A stretch of 55,144 nt of DNA from Galbitalea sp036271795 (GCA_036271795.1 DATAZY010000104.1:1-55144), one strand, 5' to 3'; numbered from the stretch's first letter, positions 8,408 to 16,883 are shown. Numbers and translations: made by a program. Notes: generated from the sequence alone by a model not told the origin.

Positions 8408-8994
8408 CGCGGCTGAGGAAACAGCCGGGCCGAGCGTCTCTCGCCCTGCTGTTCGGTGCAGTGGTGGTCGCACTCGTCACATCGTGCAGCGGGACCCCGT
8501 CCCCGGGTGCGACGTCGCACGTGCACGAATCAGCGAGCTCCCCGTCAAACCTCGCTTTCGCGAGTTGCATGCGATCTCACGGGGTCGCTAAGTTCCCCGA
8601 CCCCGACGGCGGTGGGGCACTCCCCAAGTCCAACGCGCAGTCACTCGGCGTCAGTACCTCTCAGTACCAGTCCGCCGAGAGCACTTGTCAGCACCTGTTG
8701 CCGGGTGGGGGCACTGTGCTCAATGACGCGTCCGCCACGCAATGCCTCACGACCGGCGACTGCTCACCGGCCTTGCTGCAGCAGTTGATGAACGGCATGC
8801 TGCAGTTCAGCAAGTGCATGCGCTCACACGGGGTGCCCAACTTCCCTGACCCAACCATCAATTCCGATGGGCAGCCCGGCATCGATCTGGCCGCTGTTCC
8901 AGGCACCGACTGGAGTTCGTCGCAGATCGACGACAAGCTGCACGAATGCGGGCAACTGTTGCCCAACGTACGGGTCGGGTTGGATCGCCCTTAG
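8404..8994 (+). CDS. Lipoprotein 2 with two CMRSHG..FPDP units
   Basis: The 196-residue protein has a signal peptide with lipobox V-T-S-C near residue 28. Two units follow: C-M-R-S-H-G-V-A-K-F-P-D-P with C-Q-H-L-L-P, and C-M-R-S-H-G-V-P-N-F-P-D-P with C-G-Q-L-L-P. Between the units is an extra cysteine pair (Q-C-L-T-T-G-D-C), not seen in the paralogues, which could form its own disulfide loop. Start ATG 8404 overlaps the stop of lipoprotein 1, so the two are translated together. Function unknown. Confidence 0.75.
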   Translation: MTRLRKQPGRASLALLFGAVVVALVTSCSGTPSPGATSHVHESASSPSNLAFASCMRSHGVAKFPDPDGGGALPKSNAQSLGVSTSQYQSAESTCQHLLPGGGTVLNDASATQCLTTGDCSPALLQQLMNGMLQFSKCMRSHGVPNFPDPTINSDGQPGIDLAAVPGTDWSSSQIDDKLHECGQLLPNVRVGLDRP

Positions 8995-8999
8995 GAATT

Positions 9000-9587
9000 A
9001 TGCGTATGAAACTCACCCCCATCCGTTCGGTCGTTCGGTCGAGACCGGCGGCGCGAGCAACGGCAGCGATCATTGCAGGGACCACGTTGCTCTTCCTGGT
9101 CGCGGCATGCAGCGGCAGCCCAGCATCCATCGACACCAGCGGATCGCCGAACGGGAAAGCATCAACGACCACCCGCCTGCTCGCCGTCGCGCACTGCATG
9201 CGCTCGAACGGGGTACCCACCTTCCCAGACCCCAACAGCGCAGGAGAGTTCCCGAAGTCCGCCCTGGAGCAACTCGCAACGAGTAACCCCCGATATCACG
9301 CGGCGAGCAACACCTGCGCGCACCTGATGCCCAGCAGCCTCGGCGTGTCGACCGCCGCTCAGAACCGGGAAATCGCGAACGACGAGGCGAAATTTGCCAC
9401 GTGCATGCGCTCCCACGGGGTGCCGAACTGGCCCGACCCCGTCCTCGATCAGGGACGCCTCGTGTTTGATCCGCAGGGTGCCGGCATAGACACGACCAAG
9501 CCGCAGATCAGCGGCACGATGCAGTCCTGCGACCACGTGTTTCCGGCGAGCATCGGGGTACCGCCGGGCGCGGGCCATAACCCGTAG
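9000..9587 (+). CDS. Lipoprotein 3 with two CMRS(H/N)G..PDP units
   Basis: Starting at ATG 9000 (another ATG at 9006 is equally possible) the protein has about 195 residues, with a signal peptide ending L-V-A-A-C. Unit one reads C-M-R-S-N-G-V-P-T-F-P-D-P, with Asn in place of the usual His, and unit two C-M-R-S-H-G-V-P-N-W-P-D-P. Each is closed by a cysteine segment (C-A-H-L-M-P, C-D-H-V-F-P). An upstream open extension to 8946 overlaps gene 2 and lacks any signal peptide logic. The His-to-Asn change may mean the first unit has lost a ligand residue. Confidence 0.75.
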   Translation: MRMKLTPIRSVVRSRPAARATAAIIAGTTLLFLVAACSGSPASIDTSGSPNGKASTTTRLLAVAHCMRSNGVPTFPDPNSAGEFPKSALEQLATSNPRYHAASNTCAHLMPSSLGVSTAAQNREIANDEAKFATCMRSHGVPNWPDPVLDQGRLVFDPQGAGIDTTKPQISGTMQSCDHVFPASIGVPPGAGHNP

Positions 9588-9616
9588 CGGAGGCGCGGCG
9601 CGCGCCGATGGCCGGG

Positions 9617-9680
9617 ATGACATCTGTGCAACATCCGCGGTAGCGATGATGTCACCCTGCTGCGCGTATGACTTGATGGC
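9617..9680 (+). promoter_or_regulatory. Conserved promoter/operator of lipoprotein gene 4
   Basis: TGACAT (9618-9623) and ATGTCA (9649-9654) form an inverted repeat. TATGACT follows at 9667-9673, 14 bp before the ATG at 9681. Distances from the first half-site to the ATG (63 bp), between half-sites, and from the TATGA box to the ATG are the same as upstream of lipoprotein gene 1. This is a duplicated regulatory unit; the regulator is inferred to be the adjacent OmpR-type protein. Confidence 0.55.
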
Positions 9681-10217
9681 ATGACCTCGATTTCATCCCG
9701 CGCGGCCGCCATGGTGAGCGCGGCCGCTCTGCTCCTGCTGGTGACTGCGTGTAGCGCCACCCCTTCAGCGAACAGTTCCGGCGGCGCATCCGGCTCCTCT
9801 TCGATGCTCTCCTTCGCTCAGTGCATGCGCTCCCATGGCGTGTCCGGTTACCCCGATCCCGACTCGAGCGGTTCGATCCCCAAGAAGTCGGCATCGCAGC
9901 TGGGCGTCACTGCTGGCCAATTGCAGTCCGCGCAGTCCGCGTGCCAGCAGCTGCTTCCGAATGGCGGAAATGGGCCGAATCAGGCGCAGCTCCAGCAAGA
10001 GAAGGCGTTGGGACTGAGTTTCGCCAAATGTATGCGCGCGCACGGCGTCGCACTCCCGGACCCGGATAACAGCGGCCGCATCCCCGATCCCGCCACGGTC
10101 GGGATCGATCAAGGGTCCCCACAGTTCCAGGCAGCAAACCAGGCCTGTCGCAAATACCGGCCCGCATACATGCCCTCGAATGCGGCCTACAACGCGTGGG
10201 CCAGGACGAACGGCTAA
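9681..10217 (+). CDS. Lipoprotein 4 with two CMR(S/A)HG..PDP units
   Basis: The 178-residue protein has a signal peptide with lipobox L-V-T-A-C near residue 24, a serine/glycine-rich linker, and two units: C-M-R-S-H-G-V-S-G-Y-P-D-P closed by C-Q-Q-L-L-P, and C-M-R-A-H-G-V-A-L-P-D-P closed by C-R-K-Y. It has its own copy of the array promoter. The stop TAA overlaps the ATG of the transporter adaptor gene by one base (TAATG), coupling this lipoprotein to the exporter. Confidence 0.75.
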   Translation: MTSISSRAAAMVSAAALLLLVTACSATPSANSSGGASGSSSMLSFAQCMRSHGVSGYPDPDSSGSIPKKSASQLGVTAGQLQSAQSACQQLLPNGGNGPNQAQLQQEKALGLSFAKCMRAHGVALPDPDNSGRIPDPATVGIDQGSPQFQAANQACRKYRPAYMPSNAAYNAWARTNG

Positions 10218-11320
10218 TGAGAACTCCTGGATGGCGCAAGACGCCGTGGTTGATCGCCCTCGTCGTCGTACTCGTCGTTGCGGGCGTCGCGGTGGTGCTC
10301 GCCAATTCCTTGGGCTCGGCGGGACCAGGTCGATCCGCCGTGGCCGACAAGGCGAACCCGACGTCGCTGTACACGGTCGTGCGCACGGACTTGTCGTCGC
10401 AGACCCAGGTACCGGCGACCCTTGGCTACTCTGATGTTTTCAGCCTGGTCAACCAGGCACAGGGGATCGTGACAGCCGTACCCGCGCTTGGCCAGACGAT
10501 CACAGAAGGCACCGTGCTCTATCAGGTGAGTGGTGCACCGGTGGGATTGTTATACGGTTCGACTCCCGCGTATCGCGCCCTGTCGCGAGGCGTGACCGGG
10601 GCCGATGTGGCCGAGTTGAACGCGGATCTGGTCGCCCTCGGTTATGCCACGAGCGCGGAAATCCACCCGGAAGCGGACCTCTTCACGTACTGGACCGGTG
10701 TTGGGGTAAAGGGGCTACAGGCGGCAATGGGCGAACGGTCCACGGGCATCCTGGCCCTCGGGCAGGCCGTGTTTGCATCCACCGCAATCCGGGTGACCTC
10801 GGTCATGGCAGCCCTGGGCGCACCCATCGGTCCGGGTGAACCGGTACTGTCCGCGACCTCCACGAATCGCCACGTCAGCATTGACCTCGACGCGTCAGAA
10901 CAGACAGAGGTAGCCGTCGGAGACAACGTCATGATCTCACTCCCGAACAACCAGAGCACGCCGGGTGTGATCTCTTCGGTTGGCACGGTCGCAATCGCCC
11001 CGGCGTCCGGAAGCTCGGACAGCTCACCGACCATCACCATCCTGGTCACTCCGACAGATGCGGCTGCGACGGGGACCTGGGATCAGGCTCCGGTCAATGT
11101 GACGATCACAACAGCGAGCGTCAGGAACGTACTGGCCGTACCCGTTGACGCACTACTTGCCCAAACGGGCGGGGCATACGCCGTGGAGATCGCGGGTGCC
11201 AGCGGTGCACATCGCCTGGTCACAGTCAGCCTGGGCCTATTCGACGACGCCGATGGCATGGTGCAAGTGAGTGGCGCGAATCTCGCGGCTGGCCAGGATG
11301 TCGTGGTACCGAAGCTGTGA
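10217..11320 (+). CDS. MacA/HlyD-like periplasmic adaptor protein
   Basis: The 367-residue protein has an N-terminal membrane anchor (residues about 11-30), then a biotinyl-lipoyl-like segment (G-I-V-T-A-V-P-A-L-G-Q-T-I), a peptidoglycan-binding-like middle (A-D-V-A-E-L-N-A-D-L-V-A-L-G-Y), and a beta-barrel plus C-terminal V-P-V-D-A-L-L segment typical of efflux adaptors. It is the accessory subunit of the ABC exporter formed by the next two genes. Start ATG 10217 overlaps the lipoprotein stop; the in-frame ATG at 10196 would lie inside lipoprotein 4. The GTGA overlap at the end couples it to the ATPase. Confidence 0.85.
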   Translation: MRTPGWRKTPWLIALVVVLVVAGVAVVLANSLGSAGPGRSAVADKANPTSLYTVVRTDLSSQTQVPATLGYSDVFSLVNQAQGIVTAVPALGQTITEGTVLYQVSGAPVGLLYGSTPAYRALSRGVTGADVAELNADLVALGYATSAEIHPEADLFTYWTGVGVKGLQAAMGERSTGILALGQAVFASTAIRVTSVMAALGAPIGPGEPVLSATSTNRHVSIDLDASEQTEVAVGDNVMISLPNNQSTPGVISSVGTVAIAPASGSSDSSPTITILVTPTDAAATGTWDQAPVNVTITTASVRNVLAVPVDALLAQTGGAYAVEIAGASGAHRLVTVSLGLFDDADGMVQVSGANLAAGQDVVVPKL

Positions 11321-12015
11321 CCGGACAGCCGGTGCTCGAGCTTGATCGGGTCACCAAGATCTATTCGACCGAGCCGCCGGTGACCGCGTTGCACGATGTC
11401 TCTTTTGCGGTCGATCCGGGCGAGTTGGTTGGCATCGTTGGTCCGTCGGGATCTGGCAAGAGCACCCTGCTCCACCTGATGGGAACATTGGACAGGCCGT
11501 CGACGGGGCGGGTGCTGATCACCGGGCTCGATGTCCAGCAGCTCTCCGATCGCGAACTCGCTGGCCTGCGAGCGACCAGAATCGGGTTCGTTTTCCAGCA
11601 GTTTTTTCTGGCCGAGCACCAGACCGTGCTGGACAACGTCGCCGATGGTCTTCTCTACGCCGGAATCGCGCAGGCCGAGCGACGATCGCGCGCCCTGGAT
11701 GCCCTCAGGTTGGTCGGTCTGGATGAACGACCCCACGCCCGGCCGAATCAGCTCTCCGGTGGGCAACGCCAACGCGTCGCCATCGCCCGGGCGTTGGTCG
11801 GTAATCCCGCTATCGTGCTTGCCGATGAGCCGACCGGAAACCTCGACCACTCGACGGGGCTGGCCATCCTGGGCCTCTTTGAACGCCTGCATGAACTCGG
11901 CGTCACGGTCGTCGTGATCAGCCACGATCGGGATATCGCGGCGCGCATGGGTCGTCGGATCGAGATGCTCGACGGCCAGATTGTTTTCGATAGCGGAAGG
12001 GTACTGGCGACGTGA
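11317..12015 (+). CDS. ABC transporter ATP-binding protein (MacB/LolD type)
   Basis: The 232-residue protein has Walker A G-P-S-G-S-G-K-S-T, the signature L-S-G-G-Q-R-Q-R-V-A-I-A-R-A, Walker B with I-V-L-A-D-E-P-T-G-N-L-D, and the H-loop V-V-I-S-H-D. The F-F-L-A-E-H-Q-T-V-L-D-N-V segment resembles MacB/LolD-type ATPases. The start GTG 11317 overlaps the adaptor stop and the end overlaps the permease start. It powers the mechanotransmission-type exporter with the next gene. Confidence 0.93.
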   Translation: MTGQPVLELDRVTKIYSTEPPVTALHDVSFAVDPGELVGIVGPSGSGKSTLLHLMGTLDRPSTGRVLITGLDVQQLSDRELAGLRATRIGFVFQQFFLAEHQTVLDNVADGLLYAGIAQAERRSRALDALRLVGLDERPHARPNQLSGGQRQRVAIARALVGNPAIVLADEPTGNLDHSTGLAILGLFERLHELGVTVVVISHDRDIAARMGRRIEMLDGQIVFDSGRVLAT

Positions 12016-13205
12016 ACCTCACCGTAGGCAAGCTCCGGACCGCAGACCTGGCGCGCCTGGCGACGGTGGGGCTGCGTACCCGGAAGCTGCGTGCTGGCCT
12101 GTCGGCCCTTGGCATAGCTATTGGCGTGGCGGCCATTGTGGCCGTGCTTGGGCTCTCAGCGTCCGCTTCTGCGGGGTTGCAGAGCGAGATCGCGGCACTC
12201 GGAACCAACCTGCTGGTCGTCCAGAGCGGCCAGACCATCTCGGGCGATCCCGCTGAACTCCCGCCTGCCGCGCCGGCCATGATCGCGCGAATCGGCGCCG
12301 TTAACCAGGTCGAGGAAACGGGCTCGGTCACCGGCGGCGTGTACCGTAATCGCCTGATCCCGACGATCCAGGGAAACGCTCTCTCCATCCAGGCCGCCAG
12401 TCTGGGCCTGCTTCGCACCCTGGGAACCAGTGTCGCAGAAGGCAACTACCTCAATGCAGCAACCGCCCGCGAGCCCGCGGTGGTGCTCGGTGCGGCGGCC
12501 GCGCAACGACTCGGCGTCGACAGGGTGTATCCGGGTGAGCGCGTTTGGGTCGGCGGCATGTGGTTTTACGTTACGGGCATCCTGAAGTCCGCCGTTCTCG
12601 CTCAGTCGATTGACTCATCGGTTCTCGTTGGTTTCCCCGCTGCCGAGAAGTACCTCGGTTTCGACGGCCATCCGTCCACGATCTATGTGCGTGCGCAGAC
12701 CAGCCAGGTCGGCGCCGTCCATGGACTGCTGGGCGCGACCGCCAACCCGGAGACCCCGGGCGAGGTCGACGTCTCCCAACCCTCCGCCGCACTGGTCGCG
12801 CAGGCCGACGCCCAGGGCGCGTTCGACGGCCTCTTCCTTGGTCTCGGTGCCGTTGTCCTTCTAGTCGGCGCGGTCGGTGTGGCCAACATCATGATCATCT
12901 CGGTTCTCGAGAGACGGTCAGAAATCGGGCTGCGTCGGGCGCTCGGTGCCACCCGTGGCCACATCAGAGTGCAATTCCTTGCCGAAGCGGTCCTTCTGGC
13001 CGCTATCGGAGGAGTTGTCGGTGTCGCGGCGGGTGCAGTCTCAACAGCGGTTTACGCCGGCAGCATGCACGAGCTCGTCGTGATCCCCGTTGCGGCCTGG
13101 GCTGGTGGTATCGGCGCCGCGATCCTGATCGGTGCGGTCGCTGGTCTCTGGCCGGCCTTGAGCGCGGCCAGAATGTCACCCACGCAGGCGCTGTGGAGCG
13201 TGTGA
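12012..13205 (+). CDS. ABC transporter permease (MacB/FtsX type)
   Basis: The 397-residue protein has the four-helix FtsX layout: one N-terminal helix (residues about 27-50, A-L-G-I-A-I-G-V-A-A-I-V), a large extracytoplasmic domain, and three C-terminal helices beginning near G-A-V-V-L-L-V-G-A-V-G-V-A-N-I-M, with the S-E-I-G-L-R-R-A-L-G-A-T coupling segment. Start is GTG 12012, overlapping the ATPase stop. With the adaptor and ATPase it makes a MacAB-like complex probably acting on a lipoprotein, lipid or drug substrate. Confidence 0.92.
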   Translation: MNLTVGKLRTADLARLATVGLRTRKLRAGLSALGIAIGVAAIVAVLGLSASASAGLQSEIAALGTNLLVVQSGQTISGDPAELPPAAPAMIARIGAVNQVEETGSVTGGVYRNRLIPTIQGNALSIQAASLGLLRTLGTSVAEGNYLNAATAREPAVVLGAAAAQRLGVDRVYPGERVWVGGMWFYVTGILKSAVLAQSIDSSVLVGFPAAEKYLGFDGHPSTIYVRAQTSQVGAVHGLLGATANPETPGEVDVSQPSAALVAQADAQGAFDGLFLGLGAVVLLVGAVGVANIMIISVLERRSEIGLRRALGATRGHIRVQFLAEAVLLAAIGGVVGVAAGAVSTAVYAGSMHELVVIPVAAWAGGIGAAILIGAVAGLWPALSAARMSPTQALWSV

Positions 13206-13232
13206 ACAGATGTGGGGGCGCTCGTTGTGATC

Positions 13233-13252
13233 GCGCGGTATGAGAACCGCGC
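13233..13252. terminator. Bidirectional terminator hairpin candidate
   Basis: GCGCGGT (13233-13239) and ACCGCGC (13246-13252) form a perfect 7-bp stem with a 6-nt loop in the short gap between the convergent ABC permease and MFS genes. No T-run follows on either strand. Confidence 0.45.
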
Positions 13253-14521
13253 CTAGTTCAGGCCGTCTCGCTTCGACCGGCCGTAGAGTCCCGACACGAT
13301 GGCACCGACGACCAACAAGGCGGCGCAGAGAGCGATCGAGAGCGGGATGCCGAGGAGTGCACCGAGAACGCCGAGGGTGATGCCGTTGCCGGTGCGCAGT
13401 CCGCTCGCGAACACGCCGTAGACCCCGTAGACCCGACCACGGTCGCCCGGTGGTGCTTCCAGTTGGACGATGGACTGCGTAATCGACATCGAGGCGATGT
13501 TTGCGACGCCGCCGACGACGAGTGCGGCGATGGCAATCGCGTAGCTGCTGGTGAGCGCGAACACGAGCGTCGTGAGCCCGAATCCGATGGTCGCGATGAT
13601 GGCAGCCCGTGCACTCGGTTTCAGCAGGCCGGTCGCCTCAAGGAAGAAGCCGCCGACCACTCCGCCGAAACCGTTCGCAAGAAGGAGCACTCCGTAGGCC
13701 AGCCCGGCCGTTCCGGCTCCGAGTTCGTTCGCGAAGGTCGGCATTGAGACCTGGAGTGCACCCCCGATCGTGACCGCGACGAGGCCGGCGAGAACGATCA
13801 TGCTGATCAGCAGTCGGTTGCTGCGCAGTTCGCGCAGGAGTCGCACCGAGCCGAGGAGTCCAACGCGGGCGGGGGATACCGCATCCGGATCGTCGCGGGT
13901 GTGCCCCGTGAACTTCGTCCTGGCCATGACGATCGTCATCGGCACGTAGAAGAGGACATTCGCGAATATGCCCCAGGTGGAGCCCAGGCCGAGCAGCAGG
14001 GCGGATCCGACTACGGGTCCGAAGAGGACACCGAGACTGCGGAAAGTCGCATTCAGGCGCACCGCGCTCGGAAGGTCCTTGCGATCGACGAAGTCGTGCA
14101 GCATCAACTGCTCGGCGGGGCCCCACAGCGCCCCGGAACAACCGTGCAGGACCAGGAGGATGCACGCCTCCCACACCTGCAGGGAGTTCGTCAGGAAGAG
14201 AATGCCCCACGCCACCGAGACCAGCATGAACATGCATTGCGCGAGCTGGATCAGCCTGCGGCAGTCGAAGCGCTGGGCGAGTCCGCCGAACCAGACCGAG
14301 AGCAAAAGAAATGGAAGCCAGTGGCTGATCACCTCGAAACCCACGAGAGCCGGGGAGTGAAACTTCTGCCACAGCACCCAGTAGGTGATGACGTGCTCGT
14401 TGTTGTCGGCCATCATCGAGAGGCCGGCGACGAAAAGATACGGACGAGAGTTGCGGTTTCGCAGGGCGGCGAAGCGGCGGGGGAGGTCCGGATCGGGAAC
14501 GGTCAGGGCGTCGACGCTCAC
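13253..14521 (-). CDS. MFS transporter (enterobactin-exporter-like)
   Basis: The 422-residue, highly hydrophobic protein has about 12 predicted helices and opens D-L-P-R-R-F-A-A-L-R-N-R-N-S-R-P-Y, the layout of MFS exporters related to EntS/MFS_3. Motif-A-like W-F-G-G-L-A-Q-R-F-D-C-R-R lies near residue 78, and a second-half D-R-G-R-V-Y-G-V-Y-G loop near residue 355. The start is GTG 14521. The substrate is unknown. It is convergent with the ABC exporter and not part of its operon. Confidence 0.85.
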   Translation of the reverse strand: MSVDALTVPDPDLPRRFAALRNRNSRPYLFVAGLSMMADNNEHVITYWVLWQKFHSPALVGFEVISHWLPFLLLSVWFGGLAQRFDCRRLIQLAQCMFMLVSVAWGILFLTNSLQVWEACILLVLHGCSGALWGPAEQLMLHDFVDRKDLPSAVRLNATFRSLGVLFGPVVGSALLLGLGSTWGIFANVLFYVPMTIVMARTKFTGHTRDDPDAVSPARVGLLGSVRLLRELRSNRLLISMIVLAGLVAVTIGGALQVSMPTFANELGAGTAGLAYGVLLLANGFGGVVGGFFLEATGLLKPSARAAIIATIGFGLTTLVFALTSSYAIAIAALVVGGVANIASMSITQSIVQLEAPPGDRGRVYGVYGVFASGLRTGNGITLGVLGALLGIPLSIALCAALLVVGAIVSGLYGRSKRDGLN

Positions 14522-14653
14522 GCGTCTATCCAGTATTTCGAAGCCATGACTCTCGACATTTTATTCAGGAAACAAGAGCGACACGCCTTCGGCGCACCGA
14601 TGTCCACCCAGAGGCTGACGAGGTGATGGCGCTTGGGCTGGCAGCATGGCCAG

Positions 14654-15181
14654 ATGACGACGAGGGCCGACGCTCCAGGTGCGGGCGGGAGAAGCATCCT
14701 GACGATCGCGCTGTTCACAATCTATGCAGTGCTGTTGGTTGGAGTCATCCTCTTCAAGTTTCCGTTCAAATACGCCGAGACTGCGGACGGGCGAGTGCTC
14801 AACCTGATTCCGCTCGCGGGATCCTTTGACAAGAATGGCACCCTGCGCCTTGATGAACTCATCGAAAACGTTCTGATCTTCGTTCCGTTCGGTATCTATA
14901 TCGGCATGGTGAAACCCAACTGGTCTTTCGCCAGGAGGATCCTTCCGATTGTGGGCACCAGTGTCGCCTTCGAGACGATCCAATACATCTTCGCCATCGG
15001 GAGAGCCGACGTCACTGACGTCATGACCAACACGCTCGGTGGCCTGGTCGGGATCGGTGTTTACGCCCTGCTCAGCAATGCCCTCAAGTACAGGGCCGAA
15101 CGAGTCATCAACGTGGTCGCGCTGATCCTGACGGTGATTGTGTTTTTGTACTCCGCCTTCCTGTTGTCGCGAAGTCGGTAA
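14654..15181 (+). CDS. VanZ-like family membrane protein
   Basis: Starting at ATG 14654 the protein has about 175 residues and four to five predicted membrane helices. It shows the VanZ-like pattern N-L-I-P-L-A-G..L-R-L-D-E-L-I-E-N-V-L-I-F-V-P-F-G-I-Y, a conserved F-E-T-I-Q-Y segment, and G-R-A-D-V-T-D-V-M-T-N-T-L-G-G-L-V-G. Family members are integral membrane proteins linked in some bacteria to glycopeptide resistance, but most have unknown roles; no van genes are nearby. The in-frame ATG at 14633 gives a less natural N-terminus. Confidence 0.85.
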   Translation: MTTRADAPGAGGRSILTIALFTIYAVLLVGVILFKFPFKYAETADGRVLNLIPLAGSFDKNGTLRLDELIENVLIFVPFGIYIGMVKPNWSFARRILPIVGTSVAFETIQYIFAIGRADVTDVMTNTLGGLVGIGVYALLSNALKYRAERVINVVALILTVIVFLYSAFLLSRSR

Positions 15182-15198
15182 GCGGCTACTGTGCGGAC

Positions 15199-15801
15199 AT
15201 GACCAGTGTCCTCACGTGGATCTCGGGGTCCGGCGTCGTGCAGGGGATAATCATCGGGGCCGCGCTGTCGTTCCTCGCGGCAATTCTCATCATGAACGGC
15301 GTGGCCGCGACGATCACGACGACCGTCAACGGCTGGAGCAGCATCCGCAGGGTCGGCCAGCCCGGAAACGGGATTTTCGTAAGGGCCGCCAGCGCGAAAG
15401 CCTTACCGGTCGTCAATGTGTTCGAGGAGGCCGCCTACTGGACGACCATGAGGGACGGCGGAGGGGGAAGGCTCAACGGCGGCCATGAATATGTCCTGAC
15501 ATTTCCGGCCGGTCAACTGCCGCCGAACGACGCGTTCTGGTCGCTGACGATAACCGATGTCGTCGGGTACATGGTGAGCAATCCGGTTGGCCGCTCCAGC
15601 TTTAATGATCGTTCGAATCTCGCCAGGAATGCCGACGGTACGATTGATATTTACCTTCGGCGCGAGGCTCCGACTGGGCACGAGCAGAACTGGCTCATGA
15701 GTCCTGCCGGAAACTTCAAGCTGACACTCCGCGCGTATCTGCCCGGCGCGCCAGTTCTCGATGGCACGTATCGTGTGCCGCCAGTGGTTAGGGTGCCGTG
15801 A
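15199..15801 (+). CDS. DUF1214 domain protein
   Basis: The 200-residue protein has an N-terminal membrane helix (residues about 13-35) followed by a DUF1214-type beta domain with Y-V-L-T-F-P-A-G-Q-L-P-P-N-D-A-F-W-S-L-T and L-M-S-P-A-G-N-F-K-L-T-L-R-A-Y-L-P. Proteins with this domain usually also carry DUF1254; here the two halves are separate genes, DUF1214 first, with the DUF1254 gene starting after the stop (TGAGATG). The domain function is not established. Confidence 0.82.
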   Translation: MTSVLTWISGSGVVQGIIIGAALSFLAAILIMNGVAATITTTVNGWSSIRRVGQPGNGIFVRAASAKALPVVNVFEEAAYWTTMRDGGGGRLNGGHEYVLTFPAGQLPPNDAFWSLTITDVVGYMVSNPVGRSSFNDRSNLARNADGTIDIYLRREAPTGHEQNWLMSPAGNFKLTLRAYLPGAPVLDGTYRVPPVVRVP

Positions 15802-15802
15802 G

Positions 15803-16456
15803 ATGAACCGGCTCATCGTCAAGTACGCGTATCCACTAATTGTCGTGATTCTCCTCATTTTCGCGTGGGTCATCTTCCAGCGGATCTCTCAGGGCCGCGG
15901 TGAGATCGCAACACTCGCCATCGCCGCAGCCATCGTCTTCGCGCTCGGTCTGCCGAGCTTCATCTATTTTTGGCCACGCATCACCGTCAGCGGCTTCAAG
16001 AGGGCGATCCTGAAGCGTGGATTCGGCGAAGGCCCGATTCCCGTCAACACGCTGTACGCCGAGCCGAGCATCTCGTCAGCGTCGCCGACGGGGAGCCTGA
16101 TGGGAACCGGAACCGATGACGTGCTCTACGTAGCTGGCTGGCTCGACCTGAAGGATGGACCGCAGGTCCTGCACGTGCCCGACATGGCGAATCGCTACTA
16201 CAGCGTGCAGCTCACTGATCCATCAACCAGTGCCAATTTCGCCTATGTCGGCAAGCGGACCACCGGCACCCAGAGCAGCAGTTTCCTTCTCAGCGGCCCC
16301 CACTGGAAAGGAAAAGTGCCGAGCGGAATGAGACAGATTTCGTCGCCACACAACTCGGTGCTCGCGATCGGTCGCGTATTTGTCGCGAACGAAAGCGATC
16401 AACCGGCCGCGTATGCGCTTGCGCAGCAGATGCGGCTCGAGCCGCTCAACCCGTAG
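15803..16456 (+). CDS. DUF1254 domain protein
   Basis: From ATG 15803 the protein has 217 residues with two N-terminal membrane helices (about residues 8-26 and 36-58). A DUF1254-like domain follows: N-T-L-Y-A-E-P, the D-D-V-L-Y-V-A-G-W-L-D-L segment and V-P-D-M-A-N-R-Y-Y-S-V-Q-L-T-D. It is 1 bp behind the DUF1214 gene and certainly co-expressed; the two membrane-anchored halves probably form one complex. Role unknown. Confidence 0.8.
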   Translation: MNRLIVKYAYPLIVVILLIFAWVIFQRISQGRGEIATLAIAAAIVFALGLPSFIYFWPRITVSGFKRAILKRGFGEGPIPVNTLYAEPSISSASPTGSLMGTGTDDVLYVAGWLDLKDGPQVLHVPDMANRYYSVQLTDPSTSANFAYVGKRTTGTQSSSFLLSGPHWKGKVPSGMRQISSPHNSVLAIGRVFVANESDQPAAYALAQQMRLEPLNP

Positions 16457-16472
16457 GGCGTCTTTGTTGTCC

Positions 16473-16883
16473 TCAGCCAGCCGCGGTTTTCAGGATCTGC
16501 GCGATCCGTTTCTTGTCAGCGTCATCCAACTTCGTCAAAGCGAATCCGACCGGCCACAGGTTGCCGTCATCGAGTTTCGCCGCCTGCTGGAACTCGAGGG
16601 ACGCGTAGCGGATCTTGAACTTGGAGCCGGGCTTGAACGCGACGACAACCTTGCCGTCGGCGTCCGTGTAAGCGGGCATGCCGTACCAGGTTTTCGCAGC
16701 CAGCGACGTGTTGTCCTTGACCAACTGGTGGAAGGCCTGGGCGAGTTCCTTATCGGTTCCGGTCATCGCGACGATCGCCGCATCGCACGCGGCAGCGGCG
16801 TCCGCGCCTTCCTGCTCGGCCTTCTTCTCGGCGATCGCTGCCCTCATGGCAGCCTTTTCCTCTGTGCTGAATGTCGTAGCCAT
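16473..16883 (-). CDS. YdhG/DUF1801-like family protein
   Basis: The 136-residue protein is alanine-rich at the N-terminus and has the L-A-A-K-T-W-Y-G-M-P-A-Y core followed by a K-V-V-V-A-F-K-P segment, as in DUF1801/YdhG-like proteins (small iron-chaperone-like fold). A GGAGG ribosome site lies just before ATG 16883. Function is not known in actinobacteria. It is convergent with the DUF1254 gene, 16 bp apart. Confidence 0.75.
   Translation of the reverse strand: MATTFSTEEKAAMRAAIAEKKAEQEGADAAAACDAAIVAMTGTDKELAQAFHQLVKDNTSLAAKTWYGMPAYTDADGKVVVAFKPGSKFKIRYASLEFQQAAKLDDGNLWPVGFALTKLDDADKKRIAQILKTAAG

Noticed and set aside
8530..9850. CRISPR-like repetition of the CATGCGCTC-CACGGGG coding motif in the lipoprotein genes
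   Set aside because: The repeats are codons for the C-M-R-S-H-G motif in paralogous domains, at irregular intervals and inside reading frames; no CRISPR array or cas gene is present in the window.
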